Positions 1 through 13,314 of a stretch of DNA of 64,000 nucleotides are shown piece by piece. The notes under the pieces are model-generated. The model made no database searches and was not told where the DNA came from. It saw nothing but the letters and a program-made list of their open reading frames with translations. Position 1 is the first letter of the stretch. The number at the start of each line of letters is the position of its first letter. Made by a program: the position numbers and the translations under genes. Source of the DNA: Tragulus kanchil (Eukaryota > Chordata > Mammalia > Artiodactyla > Tragulidae); the NCBI GenBank assembly GCA_022376925.1, contig JAIOJX010000005.1, positions 158,735,501 through 158,799,500 of the forward strand, given 5' to 3'.

Positions 1-97
1 AATAAAGGTCCCCCTTTCTAAGTTATTGTTAATGAAATCGTTTCTTGTAACCAAAGTAATCTTACTTAGGCAATGTGCATAGAATGCCTCGTGCTCA

Positions 98-272
98 TTG
101 AATCCGCCTGCCGATGCGGGAGACACGGGTTTGACTCCTGGGTCGGGAAGATCCCCTGGAGGAGGAAATGGCAGCCCTCTCCAGTATTCTTGCCTGGGAA
201 ATTCCATGGACAGAGAAGCCAGGCGAGCTGGTCCATGGGACCCCAAGCGTCAAACACAACTGAGTGAGTACA
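98..272 (+). mobile_element. Bov-tA/Bov-A SINE, 5' end missing
   Basis: The sequence follows the Bov-A consensus pattern: a B-box-like segment, AAGATCCCCTGGAG, CAGTATTCTTGCCTGGGAAA, then a CATGG tail ending in ACAACTGAGTGAG. It is moderately diverged. Confidence 0.8.
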
Positions 273-960
273 AAACAACAAATGGGGAGCAGGAGCGGGG
301 TACAGACCAGATGGGCACTGTTTTGAGGAGAAAGTGCTAAGAAGCATATCCTCTCCAAAAGAAAAAGTAAGGACTTTCATGGGGCAAAACTGAAACTTTA
401 ATAATGAGGTCAAGGAAACTGTAACTCTAAGGAACTGTGATTTGACCTGGGACAAGGTTCTGAGGCTAAAACAGAAAACTGCCGTGCTTTTTTCAAGAAC
501 CTAGGAAGTTAGTAAATAAGGATTTTGACCTCTGTCTCAATGAGGAGTGACAAAAGCCTATGTATCTAATAATTTACCTCATCTGTACGTAATCTGCACC
601 TTAAGATTCCATCACACCATAGAAATAATTTATACCTTTCAACTCAACAGGAGCTAACAGACCATGGTGATAACCATCAAGAACAAGAGTGTCCAGACTA
701 AATTCTGAGAGCTCTCAGGAGCAAAAGTCTACCTTCTTCCCTATCCCTGTTAATATTCTGAAAACTGACAGGAGAAATCTTATTCCCAAAAAGGCAAAAG
801 AATTAAATAAATACATAAATAAAAACTGTGGGGACCCAGGGGCCAGGGGCAGGGGAGCAGCCTCTTCTAACAAATCTCTAAACACTAATACCTCGTAAAC
901 CACAGAAAGATTCTTTGTTCTCAAATAATGGATTAAAAGTATTACAGTCCTTCAGATGTC
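273..960. other. Unassigned AT-rich intronic sequence
   Basis: I recognise no repeat family or exon here. The short open frames have no coding character. A GGGGACCCAGGGGCCAGGGGCAGGGG tract at about 831-857 is locally G-rich. Confidence 0.5.
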
Positions 961-3108
961 TCCTGATGAGACCACCCTCCAACTGTCTCCTAAATCATAA
1001 TCCAATTACTAACCACAAATTTAAGGGGAGGATTATTCCACCTCTCTTATTTCCCACCAAACCCCCACGTGTGCCCCTCTATCTCACTAAGTAATTATAT
1101 CACTCGTCGGATGCATCACCCTTACACAGGCTACATGAGGGCAGGAACTTGTTCGGCAGTGCTCAGAAACATGTCAGCAAAAGTAAAAAGTAGAATATGT
1201 GTTAACTGATTGACTCCTACTCCCACTCCTAATCCTAGTTTTTTTGTTTTTTTGTTTTTTCAAATCTCTTTGTTAATCTCAGTCTGTATTTCCTCAGAAA
1301 AGCTCACCTCTTTCAGACAGCCTTGCCTGACTGTCTGCAAGGAACTTCAACTGAAAGAAAACTATCTTGCTTCTGTTAATACTTATGTACATCTACTACT
1401 GGGTATATTTTCGGTCATCTATGTGTGAGTCTTATATATCTTCTATGTTTGATAAGGTAACTCAAAGGCTAGAAGGAAACCCCTACTGAAGCAGTAAACC
1501 TACCAAGGCTAGACCCAGGGTGACTGCAACGTTCTCTCTCACGATCCATTGCTCAACTTGTTGATTACACACAACGCAGCCACTTCACATGTACCCACAA
1601 CAGGCAGGAGTGGCAGCACCGCAGAGGAGCAAAAGGGAGCAGAGAAAGAGGCCGCATCTAGACGAGACCATGAGAAAGGGAAGGAGAGGGGGGCAGAACC
1701 CAGAAAGTCTCACTCACTCTTTCCTTGTGACCATCATGATCCCTCCCACAAGGCACTTATATCAAGTTACAAATCTATCAGCCATCCTTCAGGACATTTT
1801 CCTGATAGTGACTCTTTCACCTCAAACACGATGAAGTTACAGATAAAATCAAAATCCTAATGGCACAAACATAAATTAACAAAAAAGGCCTATCAACTGG
1901 GGAAGGTAAGTGTTTATATATTACTTGACATCTCCCCCTTCCCCAAAAAAGGAGTAAAGGCATACAAAAAGAACAACGAGCACAAAGCAACTCTGGAAGA
2001 CGGTTCAGGCTCTAGGATACGATGGGGCTGTTCTCCTGATGAGACCACCTCCAACTGTCTCCTAAATCATAATCCAATTACTAACCACAAATTTAAGGGG
2101 AGGATTATTCCACCTCTCTTATTTCCCACCAAACCCCCACGTGTGCCCCTCTATCTCACTAAGTAATTATATCACTCGTCGGATGCATCACCCTTACACA
2201 GGCTACATGAGGGCAGGAACTTGTTCGGCAGTGCTCAGAAACATGTCAGCAAAAGTAAAAAGTAGAATATGTGTTAACTGATTGACTCCTACTCCCACTC
2301 CTAATCTTAGTTTTTTTGTTTTTTTGTTTTTTCAAATCTCTTTGTTAATCTCAGTCTGTATTTCCTCAGAAAAGCTCACCTCTTTCAGACAGCCTTGCCT
2401 GACTGTCTGCAAGGAACTTCAACTGAAAGAAAACTATCTTGCTTCTGTTAATACTTATGTACATCTACTACTGGGTATATTTTCGGTCATCTATGTGTGA
2501 GTCTTATATATCTTCTATGTTTGATAAGGTAACTCAAAGGCTAGAAGGAAACCCCTACTGAAGCAGTAAACCTACCAAGGCTAGACCCAGGGTGACTGCA
2601 ACGTTCTCTCTCACGATCCATTGCTCAACTTGTTGATTACACACAACGCAGCCACTTCACATGTACCCACAACAGGCAGGAGTGGCAGCACCGCAGAGGA
2701 GCAAAAGGGAGCAGAGAAAGAGGCCGCATCTAGACGAGACCATGAGAAAGGGAAGGAGAGGGTGGCAGAACCCAGAAAGTCTCACTCACTCTTTCCTTGT
2801 GACCATCATGATCCCTCCCACAAGGCACTTATATCAAGTTACAAATCTATCAGCCATCCTTCAGGACATTTTCCTGATAGTGACTCTTTCACCTCAAACA
2901 CGATGAAGTTACAGATAAAATCAAAATCCTAATGGCACAAACATAAATTAACAAAAAAGGCCTATCAACTGGGGAAGGTAAGTGTTTATATATTACTTGA
3001 CATCTCCCCCTTCCCCAAAAAAGGAGTAAAGGCATACAAAAAGAACAACGAGCACAAAGCAACTCTGGAAGACGGTTCAGGCTCTAGGATACGATGGGGC
3101 TGTTCTCC
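961..3108 (+). repeat. Direct duplication A (961-2036 and 2034-3108)
   Basis: Two near-identical units with a period of 1072 bases differ at only about three positions, for example aatcctag versus aatcttag. The units abut with a few bases of junction overlap. Sequence after the second copy continues naturally. Likely an unmerged contig or patch overlap. Confidence 0.93.
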
Positions 3109-5160
3109 CTGCCTCCCCCACCATCTTCACCCCAGCTCTCTGGCTCTCCTGTGCTATTGAAGGCCAGTGGGAATGGAGAGTCTGCGCTACTTCCTTCAAC
3201 CTGCAAGGCAATTTATTTTAATTACCTGAATAATAAAACACTACTCACTGATATGTTTTAAGATTTTTGTCAAACTCTGGAGTTGAATTTTTATTTAAAG
3301 ATCTACTTCTATAGGAAAACATGACGTCGAAGAACTTAACTTGTCAAAACCAGATCAAAGTTAAGAAAGTTTCATACAAAATAGAAGTTTAAAGGAAGAA
3401 GATGACAGCTTTCTCAACAGTCCTTAGCCCCGTCTATAATTCTCTTCAGCTTCATATAATACAAAACCACCAGCATTAAGGCAGCAAACACATCCCGCCC
3501 CTGTTTTTTTCAACGAGTCTTCATTGGCTCCCTCTCCTGTTTAAAAGTTCCATGGCTAGTTTAAGTTATGACAACTCAAGCAGTTCTATTTCTGCATTTC
3601 CTAATTAAAAACTTCCTAGAAAACTAATTTTTAACCAAAGCCAGAAAGAGGCTGGCAGAGAATAATTCATGATTAGGCTACAGAAACAAAGGGAACATTC
3701 CACCGAGACAAACTACCCAGTTTCCACATTTAGTGCTGCAACTTCAGAAATATAACGATCGTTCACTTATTCAAAAAATGAAAACGATAGTAAAATTCCC
3801 TAGTGTTGACAGCAGGTGATTTTTAACTTCACTGCTGTGTGACAGGCACCTACAGGCTTTACCTGGCCTCAATCTGTCCAGTTTGGAACTGCCAATTAGT
3901 AGCTTCTCAAAAGCAAATCTCAATGTAAGCCATTAAAAAAAGTGCTTTTCAAAGTGTCAAATACAATGGATTAGTCAAACTCAGCACGTTAGAACAAAAT
4001 AAAACCTTGGTGCTCAATCGCCTCAATAGTATTAACTTAGACCCAATTCTAACCCACTTTCCAAAATCCTAATGGCACAAACATAAATTAACAAAAAAGG
4101 CCTATCAACTGGGGAAGGTAAGTGTTTATATATTACTTGACATCTCCCCCTTCCCCAAAAAAGGAGTAAAGGCATACAAAAAGAACAACGAGCACAAAGC
4201 AACTCTGGAAGACGGTTCAGGCTCTAGGATACGATGGGGCTGTTCTCCCTGCCTCCCCCACCATCTTCACCCCAGCTCTCTGGCTCTCCTGTGCTATTGA
4301 AGGCCAGTGGGAATGGAGAGTCTGCGCTACTTCCTTCAACCTGCAAGGCAATTTATTTTAATTACCTGAATAATAAAACACTACTCACTGATATGTTTTA
4401 AGATTTTTGTCAAACTCTGGAGTTAAATTTTTTATTTAAAGATCTACTTCTATAGGAAAACATGACGTCGAAGAACTTAACTTGTCAAAACCAGATCAAA
4501 GTTAAGAAAGTTTCATACAAAATAGAAGTTTAAAGGAAGAAGATGACAGCTTTCTCAACAGTCCTTAGCCCCGTCTATAATTCTCTTCAGCTTCATATAA
4601 TACAAAACCACCAGCATTAAGGCAGCAAACACATCCCGCCCCTGTTTTTTTCAACGAGTCTTCATTGGCTCCCTCTCCTGTTTAAAAGTTCCATGGCTAG
4701 TTTAAGTTATGACAACTCAAGCAGTTCTATTTCTGCATTTCCTAATTAAAAACTTCCTAGAAAACTAATTTTTAACCAAAGCCAGAAAGAGGCTGGCAGA
4801 GAATAATTCATGATTAGGCTACAGAAACAAAGGGAACATTCCACCGAGACAAACTACCCAGTTTCCACATTTAGTGCTGCAACTTCAGAAATATAACGAT
4901 CGTTCACTTATTCAAAAAATGAAAACGATAGTAAAATTCCCTAGTGTTGACAGCAGGTGATTTTTAACTTCACTGCTGTGTGACAGGCACCTACAGGCTT
5001 TACCTGGCCTCAATCTGTCCAGTTTGGAACTGCCAATTAGTAGCTTCTCAAAAGCAAATCTCAATGTAAGCCATTAAAAAAAGTGCTTTTCAAAGTGTCA
5101 AATACAATGGATTAGTCAAACTCAGCACGTTAGAACAAAATAAAACCTTGGTGCTCAATC
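2922..5160 (+). repeat. Direct duplication B (2922-4019 and 4062-5160)
   Basis: Offset 1140-1141 bases, with a 42-base unmatched filler at 4020-4061 between the copies. The start of the first copy overlaps the end of duplication A, so the block 1850-2036 occurs three times (also 2922-3108 and 4062-4248). The segment 2034-4061 thus looks like a 2 kb patch with untrimmed ends. Confidence 0.93.
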
Positions 5161-6003
5161 CAGGCTGCAACTGTCAGAGCTAAGTGACAAAGAATATCAT
5201 TCCAATTACAAAAAAAGGATCAAATTCTCAAAACAGCTGTGATACACAATACTCTTAACTACAAATACTCTTATTAAATCTGCAGCAAATGAACAGGTGT
5301 CTTCATTGGTAAGCTTAGCCTTTTTCAACTGAGGTCCCACAGGACAAAAGCAAGTACTGATGTCCTAAGGCACAAGTTGGCAAACCTCTTCCGTAAATAC
5401 TTCAGACTTCTCGGATCACATGGTCTCTGTCACAACTACTCAATTCTGCCACTGGAGCTTGAAAGCAGCTGTCAACAGTTGAGTAAATGAACAAGGGTGA
5501 CTGTTTCAATGAAACTATTCATGGACACTGAAATATGAATTTCACATGATATTCACAGAAATACTATTCTCTTTTGCAATAAGCATAAAACATAAAATCA
5601 TTCTTATTAAAAATTTCTTAGTTCTTTGACTAGATTTAGCTCTGAGCAGTTTGTCAACCTATTCCCTAAACCATCCTTTGTATATAATAGATTAACTTCT
5701 CCTATGTATGCAGAATGGTACTAATTACACACCATACTGCAGAGAATGAGAAAATGTCACTCAAATCATTTTTTGTGTGTCTACAGTGCTCTGATTATCT
5801 ACTACAATCATACTCTGTCTACTATGAAGCTAACTGATAAGATTCTGTTAGCACACATTCACTTGGGCAAATTAAGAAGAGTAACTTTTAACTTGTGTAA
5901 AATCTCAAAATAAAAGAAGTATAAACAGGAACTTTCATATCCAGTATATTGCCAGTGGATAATATAAATCATACTACTGCAAATTAAATCTCTGGTCAGC
6001 AGC
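3109..6003. other. Unassigned intronic sequence with one weak ancient repeat
   Basis: Apart from duplication B I see no gene or clear repeat. Around 5365-5590 a stretch (GGCAAACCTCTTCCGTAAAT, then GGTCTCTGTCACAACTACTC) resembles a widespread old mammalian interspersed repeat whose family I cannot name with confidence. Confidence 0.45.
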
Positions 6004-6138
6004 GACTTCCTTGGGAGATCCACTGGCTAAGACTCCATGCTTCCACTGCAGGGGGCACAAGCTCAATGCCTAGTCAGGGAACTAAGATCCCACATGCCGC
6101 ACAGCACAGCCAAAAAAAGAAAGAAAAAAAAAAAATCT
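6004..6138 (+). mobile_element. CHR-2-type tRNA SINE
   Basis: It begins GACTTCCTTGGGAGATCCACTG, continues with CACTGCAGGGGGCAC and GGGAACTAAGATCCCACATG, and ends in an A-rich tail. This is the short ruminant CHR-2 form, with several CpG losses. Confidence 0.8.
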
Positions 6139-6144
6139 CTGGTT

Positions 6145-8275
6145 AATATATTGCCAGAAATAATAAAGCCAAAATTCAATTATCATCTTTCAGTCCATTT
6201 TGTATCTTCAGATACTCTGTTTTTTCTTAAAGCAGAACCTACCTGAATAAAAATCACAAGCAAAAGTTACATAAGTAGATACATAAATTCTAGTTCCACC
6301 TCTTTCTAGGTGAGTGAGCTTCAGCAAGTTCCACACTTGCTTTACTCATCTGTTAAGGAGAGAAAATATTTGCAAACCTCCAAGGAGTCAAAAGTATATA
6401 ACCACATTTAGGCAAAGAGACTGTGTTACAGAAATATCAGTTGCCATTATTAGCTGCTCAATGGCTTTCTTTTTTTTTTTTTTAATGGCTTTCTTCATAT
6501 TATCACTTTCCACTTTTACATCCTTCCAGTGTTAGTTTCTGCTAAGCCTCAGGTTTAGTAGAGTATTTTACACCTTGTAGTACATTTCGTTCAACACATT
6601 AAATTTAAGCAAAGCATAATATGAGAGGGCAATAAAGAGGACTGAGATGCTCTGAGCACTCAAACAGTTTAGAAGGAACTCAAACACTTAAACGTAAGTC
6701 AATGCTGTAAGAGGAACAAATGAAAACTAACATGGAAACTGTAAGATGAGAAAAATTTTCCCAGGTATGTAATAAGGGCCCCAGTAGGTAACAGGAGAGA
6801 TACTGGTAACAGAGGGAACTGCCAAAGCACAGGCACAGACAGAGAGGCAAGAGGACACTCCACGCACTCCAGAATGCAGGGTAGTCCAAGTTCTAAAATT
6901 GCAAAAGGAGAGTTTCATTTTGAAAATATAATCAGGAAGACAAAAACCTTCCCATTAAATTCCCTAATGGTAAGCGTCCTAAAGGATAAGCAAGGGGGCT
7001 CATTTAAAGCTAAAGAGTTTGGAAAATTATGAGCCATGCTAGCGTCAACCCACTTCAGCATTTTTCAAACAAGTTGTAAAATGATGTGTTTAGAGGGGAC
7101 TGAGACACAGGGAAAGGATGTCTGGTCTAGCAAGTCTCTGAGGAAGTGAGAACTGGCATACCTGGCTATCTTGATGACACATGCAACACATCAATCTGGC
7201 TAATTAATCATTAAAGTCTCAATATATTGCCAGAAATAATAAAGCCAAAATTCAATTATCATCTTTCAGTCCATTTTGTATCTTCAGATACTCTGTTTTT
7301 TCTTAAAGCAGAACCTACCTGAATAAAAATCACAAGCAAAAGTTACATAAGTAGATACATAAATTCTAGTTCCACCTCTTTCTAGGTGAGTGAGCTTCAG
7401 CAAGTTCCACACTTGCTTTACTCATCTGTTAAGGAGAGAAAATATTTGCAAACCTCCAAGGAGTCAAAAGTATATAACCACATTTAGGCAAAGAGACTGT
7501 GTTACAGAAATATCAGTTGCCATTATTAGCTGCTCAATGGCTTTCTTTTTTTTTTTTTTAATGGCTTTCTTCATATTATCACTTTCCACTTTTTACATCC
7601 TTCCAGTGTTAGTTTCTGCTAAGCCTCAGGTTTAGTAGAGTATTTTACACCTTGTAGTACATTTCGTTCAACACATTAAATTTAAGCAAAGCATAATATG
7701 AGAGGGCAATAAAGAGGACTGAGATGCTCTGAGCACTCAAACAGTTTAGAAGGAACTCAAACACTTAAACGTAAGTCAATGCTGTAAGAGGAACAAATGA
7801 AAACTAACATGGAAACTGTAAGATGAGAAAAATTTTCCCAGGTATGTAATAAGGGCCCCAGTAGGTAACAGGAGAGATACTGGTAACAGAGGGAACTGCC
7901 AAAGCACAGGCACAGACAGAGAGGCAAGAGGACACTCCACGCACTCCAGAATGCAGGGTAGTCCAAGTTCTAAAATTGCAAAAGGAGAGTTTCATTTTGA
8001 AAATATAATCAGGAAGACAAAAACCTTCCCATTAAATTCCCTAATGGTAAGCGTCCTAAAGGATAAGCAAGGGGGCTCATTTAAAGCTAAAGAGTTTGGA
8101 AAATTATGAGCCATGCTAGCGTCAACCCACTTCAGCATTTTTCAAACAAGTTGTAAAATGATGTGTTTAGAGGGGACTGAGACACAGGGAAAGGATGTCT
8201 GGTCTAGCAAGTCTCTGAGGAAGTGAGAACTGGCATACCTGGCTATCTTGATGACACATGCAACACATCAATCTG
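6145..8275 (+). repeat. Direct duplication C (6145-7198 and 7221-8275)
   Basis: Offset 1076-1077 bases with one T-run length difference. A 22-base filler at 7199-7220 separates the copies. Confidence 0.93.
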
Positions 8276-8358
8276 TTTCCAAAACCATTCTACAAGCTAC
8301 CACAGTTCTCAGTAAGCAATAGCAATATAGCAAGTTTATTCTTAAAAGTTATATATGC

Positions 8359-8674
8359 GGGCTTCCCTGGTAGTCCAGTGGCTGGGGACACTGCCTTGCA
8401 GTGCAAGGGGTGCCAGTTCAATCCCTGGCCTAGGAAGATCCCACGTGCTGCGGAGCGGCTGGACCCATGTGTGCAATTACCGAGGCGGAGCTTTGGAGCA
8501 CATGCGCCCAGAGCCGGTGCTCTGCGACAACAGAGGCCACCACGATGGGAGGCCCACACGGGCCAAGGAGCAAAGATGGATGAAAATAGATAAATGAAAG
8601 ACCAATAGAAGTGGCCCGCCCACCACCCTCCCTCCCCCCCCCCATCCCCCAAAAAAGTATTAAAAAAAAAAAAG
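8359..8674 (+). mobile_element. Young CHR-1-like SINE ("CpG-rich" subfamily), copy 1
   Basis: A tRNA-like head (GGGCTTCCCTGGTAGTCCAG) is followed by TTGCAGTGCAAGGGGTGCC, a GATCCC segment, a GC-rich body and a C-rich then A-rich tail. It is flanked by a perfect 13-base target duplication, AAGTTATATATGC (8346-8358 and 8675-8687). Its NRF1-like palindrome has decayed to GCACATGCGC. Confidence 0.9.
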
Positions 8675-8825
8675 AAGTTATATATGCTTCTTTGAAGGAA
8701 ATGGGGACTAAAAAATTTTATATTCTTCCTCTAGAGTTAATTTTCTTACTTACATCATTAAAAATCTTTCCAGTAAATAAATCTGACTCATGTTTTCTAC
8801 CCCTTTACCTTGTTTTCTACCCCTT

Positions 8826-9040
8826 TACTTTGGCCACCTGATGCAGAGACAACTCATCAGAAGAGACCATCATGTTGGGAAAAACAGAAGGCAAAAGGAG
8901 AAGGGAACAACAGAGAACAAAATGGTTGGATGACATCACTGAGTCAATGGACATGAGTTTGAGCAGGCTGAAGGAGATAGTGAAGGACAGGATAGCCTGG
9001 CGTGCTGCAGCCCGGGTTTGGGGGTGGACATGACCGAGCA
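8826..9040 (+). mobile_element. ART2A/BovB-type repeat, first copy with degraded end
   Basis: Same element as 9972-10220. Its last 30 bases are compressed relative to the other copy, at the junction of duplication D. Confidence 0.7.
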
Positions 9041-9504
9041 ACTGCCAAAGCACAGGCACAGACAGAGAGGCAAGAGGACACTCCACGCACTCCAGAATGC
9101 AGGGTAGTCCAAGTTCTAAAATTGCAAAAGGAGAGTTTCATTTTGAAAATATAATCAGGAAGACAAAAACCTTCCCATTAAATTCCCTAATGGTAAGCGT
9201 CCTAAAGGATAAGCAAGGGGGCTCATTTAAAGCTAAAGAGTTTGGAAAATTATGAGCCATGCTAGCGTCAACCCACTTCAGCATTTTTCAAACAAGTTGT
9301 AAAATGATGTGTTTAGAGGGGACTGAGACACAGGGAAAGGATGTCTGGTCTAGCAAGTCTCTGAGGAAGTGAGAACTGGCATACCTGGCTATCTTGATGA
9401 CACATGCAACACATCAATCTGTTTCCAAAACCATTCTACAAGCTACCACAGTTCTCAGTAAGCAATAGCAATATAGCAAGTTTATTCTTAAAAGTTATAT
9501 ATGC

Positions 9505-9820
9505 GGGCTTCCCTGGTAGTCCAGTGGCTGGGGACACTGCCTTGCAGTGCAAGGGGTGCCAGTTCAATCCCTGGCCTAGGAAGATCCCACGTGCTGCGGA
9601 GCGGCTGGACCCATGTGTGCAATTACCGAGGCGGAGCTTTGGAGCACATGCGCCCAGAGCCGGTGCTCTGCGACAACAGAGGCCACCACGATGGGAGGCC
9701 CACACGGGCCAAGGAGCAAAGATGGATGAAAATAGATAAATGAAAGACCAATAGAAGTGGCCCGCCCACCACCCTCCCTCCCCACCCCCACCCCCCAAAA
9801 AAGTATTAAAAAAAAAAAAG
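9505..9820 (+). mobile_element. Young CHR-1-like SINE, assembly duplicate of copy 1
   Basis: Identical to 8359-8674 except in the C-rich tail, with the same target duplication. It is carried by duplication D and is not an independent insertion. Confidence 0.88.
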
Positions 9821-9971
9821 AAGTTATATATGCTTCTTTGAAGGAAATGGGGACTAAAAAATTTTATATTCTTCCTCTAGAGTTAATTTTCTTACTTACA
9901 TCATTAAAAATCTTTCCAGTAAATAAATCTGACTCATGTTTTCTACCCCTTTACCTTGTTTTCTACCCCTT

Positions 9972-10220
9972 TACTTTGGCCACCTGATGCAGAGACAACT
10001 CATCAGAAGAGACCATCATGTTGGGAAAAACAGAAGGCAAAAGGAGAAGGGAACAACAGAGAACAAAATGGTTGGATGACATCACTGAGTCAATGGACAT
10101 GAGTTTGAGCAGGCTGAAGGAGATAGTGAAGGACAGGATAGCCTGGCGTGCTGCAGCCCGTGGGGTGGCAAAGAGCTGGACATGACCGAGCAACTGAGCA
10201 AAACTGAGCAACTAACCCCT
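9972..10220 (+). mobile_element. ART2A/BovB 3'-end-type repeat
   Basis: The pattern of GAGACCATCATGTTGGGAAA, GTTGGATGACATCACTGAGT, GACATGAGTTTGAGCAGGCT and GCCTGGCGTGCTGCAG, closing with GGACATGACCGAGCAACTGA, is typical of the ruminant BovB/ART2A 3' sequence. A noisier copy lies at 8826-9040. Confidence 0.75.
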
Positions 10221-11145
10221 TTACCAAAAACAACAAAATAAATCTGCCTTGGAGCTGTGCCTGAGCATAGTAAATTTTAACCCGGAAGACTACTGAGTGA
10301 TAAGAATGGTATTCTGTAATTGTCACCTCTCCCTCCCAAGACTGCCACTTCATCAGTCACACCACCAGTGGAAAACTAACGATGGCTCCCAACTGTCTAC
10401 TAGGCCTCTGGTAAGTCCACTCCCCACTGCCACCCCCCTGAACCTGGCTAGTCTCTGTAACTGCTTTGACCATTACAATGTGGCAGAACTGATGTTATGC
10501 CAGTTTCCAGCAGAGCCTGCCAACTGGTACAAATAATAGTAAGTTGCTTTTTAAGGCCCAAACTTTTGGGTAGTTCACTAAGAAGCAACAGATAATGGGA
10601 ACAGTCATATCGTATCACAATTCCAGCTTTCAGGGCGTTCACCACACCACAACCAAATTACTGCTTCACTTATAAAAGGAAATAAGAACTCATGAGTTAC
10701 AATTTATCTTTTAGGTTTCTAACAGAATACAATGTCAACTCTCATAAAAAAGACAATCCAAAGTGCCCTAATTCCTCCTAAGAAACCAAAATGACCTAAT
10801 GTCAGTCAAATTCCTTAGAAAGGTTATAAAAGTCAAACTCTGTAAGTATAACCAAATGATGCATTGATTCTTTACACCAAAGAAAACCCTTTGGTCTGGA
10901 AGGTTAAGATACCAAGAAGTCATCTCCCCAAAGTCTATATTTAGAAAGGAGGTGGGTAACAATTTTCATTTTATGCGATATATAATTCTGAATGGCCTCA
11001 AATAAGCAGATAATACTGGTAGGCCCACAGAGGCCAAAGAATAAAGATGGATTAAAATAAATAAAAAACCAATTTAAAAAAAAGAGGCCAAAATTTAAAA
11101 AAAAAAAAAAAAAACTTAAAAAAAAAATAATAAAAACTTTTAAAT
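10221..11145. other. Unassigned intronic sequence with a SINE tail remnant
   Basis: No gene is seen. About 11018-11085 (AGGCCCACAGAGGCCAAAGA then an A-rich tail) looks like the 3' remnant of an older copy of the CHR-1-like SINE. Long A-runs follow at 11070-11130. Confidence 0.5.
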
Positions 11146-11310
11146 GCCTTTTTGTTGCACTAAGATGATGGCAAATGCTATTCTTAGCTTGGCTTTCAGA
11201 GACTGAACGATGTCATCAGTCCCCACATGGAAAGCTCTGCTCTCTCTCTGTATCTCTTTCTCATTCCAGCCACACGTTCCTGAATAACATGGCACTACAA
11301 CTGAGCACAA

Positions 11311-11517
11311 GCTTCCCAGGTGGAGCAGTGGTAAAGAATCCACCTGCCAATGCAGGAGACACAAGACATACAGGTTCAATCCCTGGGTGGGAAAGATGCC
11401 CTGGAGAAGGAAATGGGAACCCATGCTAGTATTCTTGCCTGGGAAATCCCAGGGACAGAGCGGCCTGGTGGGCTCCAGTCCATGGGGTCACAAAGAGTAG
11501 GACACACTGAGCAACTG
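11311..11517 (+). mobile_element. Bov-tA SINE
   Basis: A tRNA-like head (GCTTCCCAGGTGGAGCAGTG) joins the Bov-A body (ATGCCCTGGAGAAGGAAATG, TATTCTTGCCTGGGAAATCC) and the GAGTAGGACACACTGAGCAA end. Confidence 0.9.
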
Positions 11518-12406
11518 TGCACTATACCAGTGAGCACAGGGCTCAACAAAGGGAGAACTGTGAAACTGGAAACCATTTTGACTTCCTTCTTTCAAGCTTT
11601 GAAGGGAGTTACTAAGTAAAAGTGTCCTTTTATAGCTTCAGAACCTCCCCCCATCCTCCAGCAACTCTGTGCCAGGCCTCCTTCTAAACCACTTCCCATA
11701 GTGTTCTCCCTGAGGCCTCTGCCACACTTCTCATCCCAAGAAAATTAGCAAGATGCATGTGAAAAAGACTGACAAAAGTCAAATCAGAAAGACGAGGGGC
11801 AGACAAAAAAAAGAAAATCATTCCTCCCACTGACTATCTTTTAAGTTTTCATTAACTATCCACACCTCTAAATCATCCTCTTTAGACCAATTCCTTGTTC
11901 CTAAGAAATTCCATCAGGAAACAGATACAAGAAAGATAAAATTCAGAGCATTTCATTTTACTTCCAATTGTGAATGTCAAGTAAAGAATCAAACTGGAAA
12001 AGAAATCACCACAAGAAAAGCTATACGTTTTTAAAATATGACAGGGCTTTGTTAGGTTCTTCTCTGATGTATCATTAAGGGTTAAAGACTCACTTGTTTA
12101 TAAGTTCTTCCAAGGGCCTTTTCCCAACCCTTAGTTTATCAGCAGATTGCCTTAAAGGACAGAAATAAAGGTTTAGCAACTTCCAACTACCAAATTAGTT
12201 CTTTCAAAGTATTATTCAAATTTTTTTCCATTGAAAAAATTTTGCCTTTTGTTGCACTAAGATGATGGCAAATGCTATTCTTAGCTTGGCTTTCAGAGAC
12301 TGAACGATGTCATCAGTCCCACATGGAAAGCTCTGCCCTCCCTCTGTATCTCTTTCCCATTCCAGCCACACGTTCCTGAATAACATGGCACTACAACTGA
12401 GCACAA

Positions 12407-12613
12407 GCTTCCCAGGTGGAGCAGTGGTAAAGAATCCACCTGCCAATGCAGGAGACACAAGACATACAGGTTCAATCCCTGGGTGGGAAAGATGCCCTGG
12501 AGAAGGAAATGGGAACCCATGCTAGTATTCTTGCCTGGGAAATCCCAGGGACAGAGCGGCCTGGTGGGCTCCAGTCCATGGGGTCACAAAGAGTAGGACA
12601 CACTGAGCAACTG
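12407..12613 (+). mobile_element. Bov-tA SINE, assembly duplicate
   Basis: This is the copy of 11311-11517 carried by duplication E, with essentially the same sequence. Confidence 0.88.
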
Positions 12614-13314
12614 TGCACTATACCAGTGAGCACAGGGCTCAACAAAGGGAGAACTGTGAAACTGGAAACCATTTTGACTTCCTTCTTTCAAGCTTTGAAG
12701 GGAGTTACTAAGTAAAAGTGTCCTTTTATAGCTTCAGAACCTCCCCCCATCCTCCAGCAACTCTGTGCCAGGCCTCCTTCTAAACCACTTCCCATAGTGT
12801 TCTCCCTGAGGCCTCTGCCACACTTCTCATCCCAAGAAAATTAGCAAGATGCATGTGAAAAAGACTGACAAAAGTCAAATCAGAAAGACGAGGGGCAGAC
12901 AAAAAAAAGAAAATCATTCCTCCCACTGACTATCTTTTAAGTTTTCATTAACTATCCACACCTCTAAATCATCCTCTTTAGACCAATTCCTTGTTCCTAA
13001 GAAATTCCATCAGGAAACAGATACAAGAAAGATAAAATTCAGAGCATTTCATTTTACTTCCAATTGTGAATGTCAAGTAAAGAATCAAACTGGAAAAGAA
13101 ATCACCACAAGAAAAGCTATACGTTTTTAAAATATGACAGGGCTTTGTTAGGTTCTTCTCTGATGTATCATTAAGGGTTAAAGACTCACTTGTTTATAAG
13201 TTCTTCCAAGGGCCTTTTCCCAACCCTTAGTTTATCAGCAGATTGCCTTAAAGGACAGAAATAAAGGTTTAGCAACTTCCAACTACCAAATTAGTTCTTT
13301 CAAAGTATTATTCA

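Larger units (their letters stand above)
7894..10196 (+). repeat. Direct duplication D (7894-9043 and 9040-10196)
   Basis: Offset 1146 bases. The first copy degrades near its end (9015-9040), where it is a shortened version of the second copy. Together with duplication C it makes the block 6818-7198 occur three times (also 7894-8275 and 9040-9421), again pointing to an untrimmed patch. Confidence 0.92.
11146..13314 (+). repeat. Direct duplication E (11146-12218 and 12244-13314)
   Basis: Offset 1096-1097 bases with a 25-base AT-rich filler between the copies. The whole unit, including a Bov-tA SINE, is repeated with only a few differences. Confidence 0.92.

Noticed and set aside
8258..9798. 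Paired frames of 111-120 codons on both strands.
   Set aside because: They lie within the young SINE and its flanks; matching frames recur at every SINE copy.
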